Source of the DNA: Oscillospiraceae bacterium
GTDB taxonomy: Bacteria > Bacillota > Clostridia > Oscillospirales > Oscillospiraceae
Assembly: GCA_009785655.1 (NCBI GenBank)
Contig: WQVW01000133.1
Coordinates: 1-5,194 of the forward strand
Length of the DNA: 5,194 nt
Reading direction: 5' to 3'
This document shows, in pieces, positions 4,520 through 5,194 of this stretch. The notes beneath the pieces were generated by a model, which ran no database searches, was not told the DNA's origin, and was given only the letters and a program-made list of their open reading frames with translations. Each line of letters begins with the position of its first letter. The stretch's first letter is position 1. The translations under genes and the position numbers were made by a program.

Positions 4520-5048
4520 CAAACTCGAAACCGAACGGTTGATCCTGCGCCCGCCAATGCCGGATGACTTCGACGCGTTCCATTCGTGGGGCGGCAATCC
4601 GGCAAACACACGTTATCTGAGTTGGGGGCCAAACACAGAGACGCAGACGCGTGATTTTTTGTCGTCTGTAAAACCCGGCTATGATTTCGCTGTTGTTGTG
4701 AAAGCGACTGGGGAAGTCATCGGCAGCTGCGGAATATATCCGGACAATAACAACGATACGGCGTCGCTCGGTTGGGTTCTGCATATGGATCACTGGAAAA
4801 ACGGCTATGGCACAGAACTCTGCGCGGAGCTGATACGCTACGGGTTCGAGGATTTGAAGTTGCGGCGTTTGTATGCCCCGTGTGCGGCTGTGAATTACGG
4901 TTCATATCGAGTGATGGAACGGAACGGAATGCGGCGGGAGGCGTTGCACAAAAAAGCCTTCTGGGCGCGTGTGGATAAGGAATGGATTGACGAAGCAATA
5001 TACGCCATTCTTGCGGAGGAATATTTTGAAAGGCTGGAGCAAAAATGA
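4512..5048 (+). CDS. RimJ/RimL-like GNAT family N-acetyltransferase
   Basis: A 178-aa GNAT of the RimJ/RimL (Acetyltransf_3) type, a group that includes ribosomal-protein N-terminal acetylases as well as antibiotic and small-molecule acetylases. The N-terminus LETERLILRPPMPDDFDAF (5-23) is the hallmark of this group. The beta-hairpin VIGSCGIYP (69-77), LGWVLHMDHWKNGYGTE (86-102, acetyl-CoA loop KNGYGT) and NYGSYRVMERNGMRREA (128-144) follow in the expected order. Start ATG 4512 overlaps ogt by 8 nt and is served by GGAGGGG at 4501-4507. Its stop overlaps the next start as ATGA. It is unrelated in detail to the other acetyltransferase at 3541, so they are not a recent tandem duplication. The substrate is not predictable; similarity to RimJ/RimL does not prove ribosomal-protein acetylation. 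Confidence 0.92.
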   Translation: MIDKLETERLILRPPMPDDFDAFHSWGGNPANTRYLSWGPNTETQTRDFLSSVKPGYDFAVVVKATGEVIGSCGIYPDNNNDTASLGWVLHMDHWKNGYGTELCAELIRYGFEDLKLRRLYAPCAAVNYGSYRVMERNGMRREALHKKAFWARVDKEWIDEAIYAILAEEYFERLEQK

Positions 5049-5194
5049 AATATTTAATCATATCAGGCAATCCGAAAACTGACGGGCTGTGCAAAAGTGT
5101 GGAAGACGAAGTTATTCGCGGTGCGCGCGATGGTGGCGCGGAAGTGACGGTGCTGAATACGCAGGATATCCCAAGATGCCACATCTGCGGAACA
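5045..5194 (+). CDS. Flavodoxin-fold NAD(P)H-dependent FMN oxidoreductase, N-terminal fragment
   Basis: The first 50 codons of a gene that continues past the window edge. The sequence MKYLIISGNPKTDGLC followed by ...GARDGGAEVTVLNTQDI and PRCHICGT fits the NADPH-dependent FMN reductase / flavodoxin-like family: a first beta-strand, a phosphate-binding SGNPKTDGL loop for FMN, a helix, a second strand, and a CxxC element (C46, C49) before the third strand. Many such proteins continue as CxxCxxC..C near this point, but the rest lies outside the window. ATG 5045 overlaps the preceding stop as ATGA, and TGGAG (5035-5039) lies 5 nt upstream, so the gene is part of the same operon. Substrate and redox partner are unknown. 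Confidence 0.82.
   Translation, partial: MKYLIISGNPKTDGLCKSVEDEVIRGARDGGAEVTVLNTQDIPRCHICGT

Noticed and set aside
4717..5184. 155-codon reverse-strand frame
   Set aside because: Antisense to two well-supported genes, with no motif or ribosome site.

Overview
The window looks like a low-to-mid GC Gram-positive (Firmicutes), most likely a Clostridia-type anaerobe. The evidence is a Bacillus-style large SRP RNA with an Alu domain, the conserved order SRP RNA - dnaX - ybaB, strong AGGAGG ribosome sites, and small accessory genes of kinds common in clostridia. This placement is inference from gene content; no species can be named. All supported genes are on the + strand.

Region 1 (1-425): an AT-rich leader with a near-consensus promoter (TTGATA, 17 bp, TATAAT) drives a roughly 300-nt SRP RNA, whose 5' and 3' ends pair in a long closing helix followed by a T-rich tail. 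Positions 1-73 hold nothing I recognise.

Region 2 (426-1510): an AT-rich accessory block between the SRP RNA and dnaX. It holds a 64-aa two-helix membrane protein, a decayed copy of the dnaX 5' end (about 661-743), a compact element of about 477 bp bounded by 53-bp inverted repeats (740-1216) that encodes a frameshifted DUF559 Vsr-like endonuclease, and an 82-aa double-CxxC zinc-ribbon protein. Each inverted-repeat arm is itself two hairpins, and the nuclease stop codon lies inside the right arm. This is the most unusual part of the window.

Region 3 (1541-3536): dnaX (DNA polymerase III tau-type subunit) followed by a YbaB/EbfC nucleoid protein with a glycine-rich N-terminus. The recR gene that often follows this pair is not there.

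Region 4 (3541-5194): a tightly packed accessory operon of a GNAT acetyltransferase, a pair of palindromes, an Ogt-type O6-methylguanine-DNA methyltransferase, a RimJ/RimL-like GNAT, and the first 50 codons of a flavodoxin-fold NAD(P)H/FMN oxidoreductase that runs off the window. The genes overlap or abut (4-nt gap, 8-nt overlap, ATGA overlap), so they are probably co-transcribed, possibly with dnaX-ybaB.
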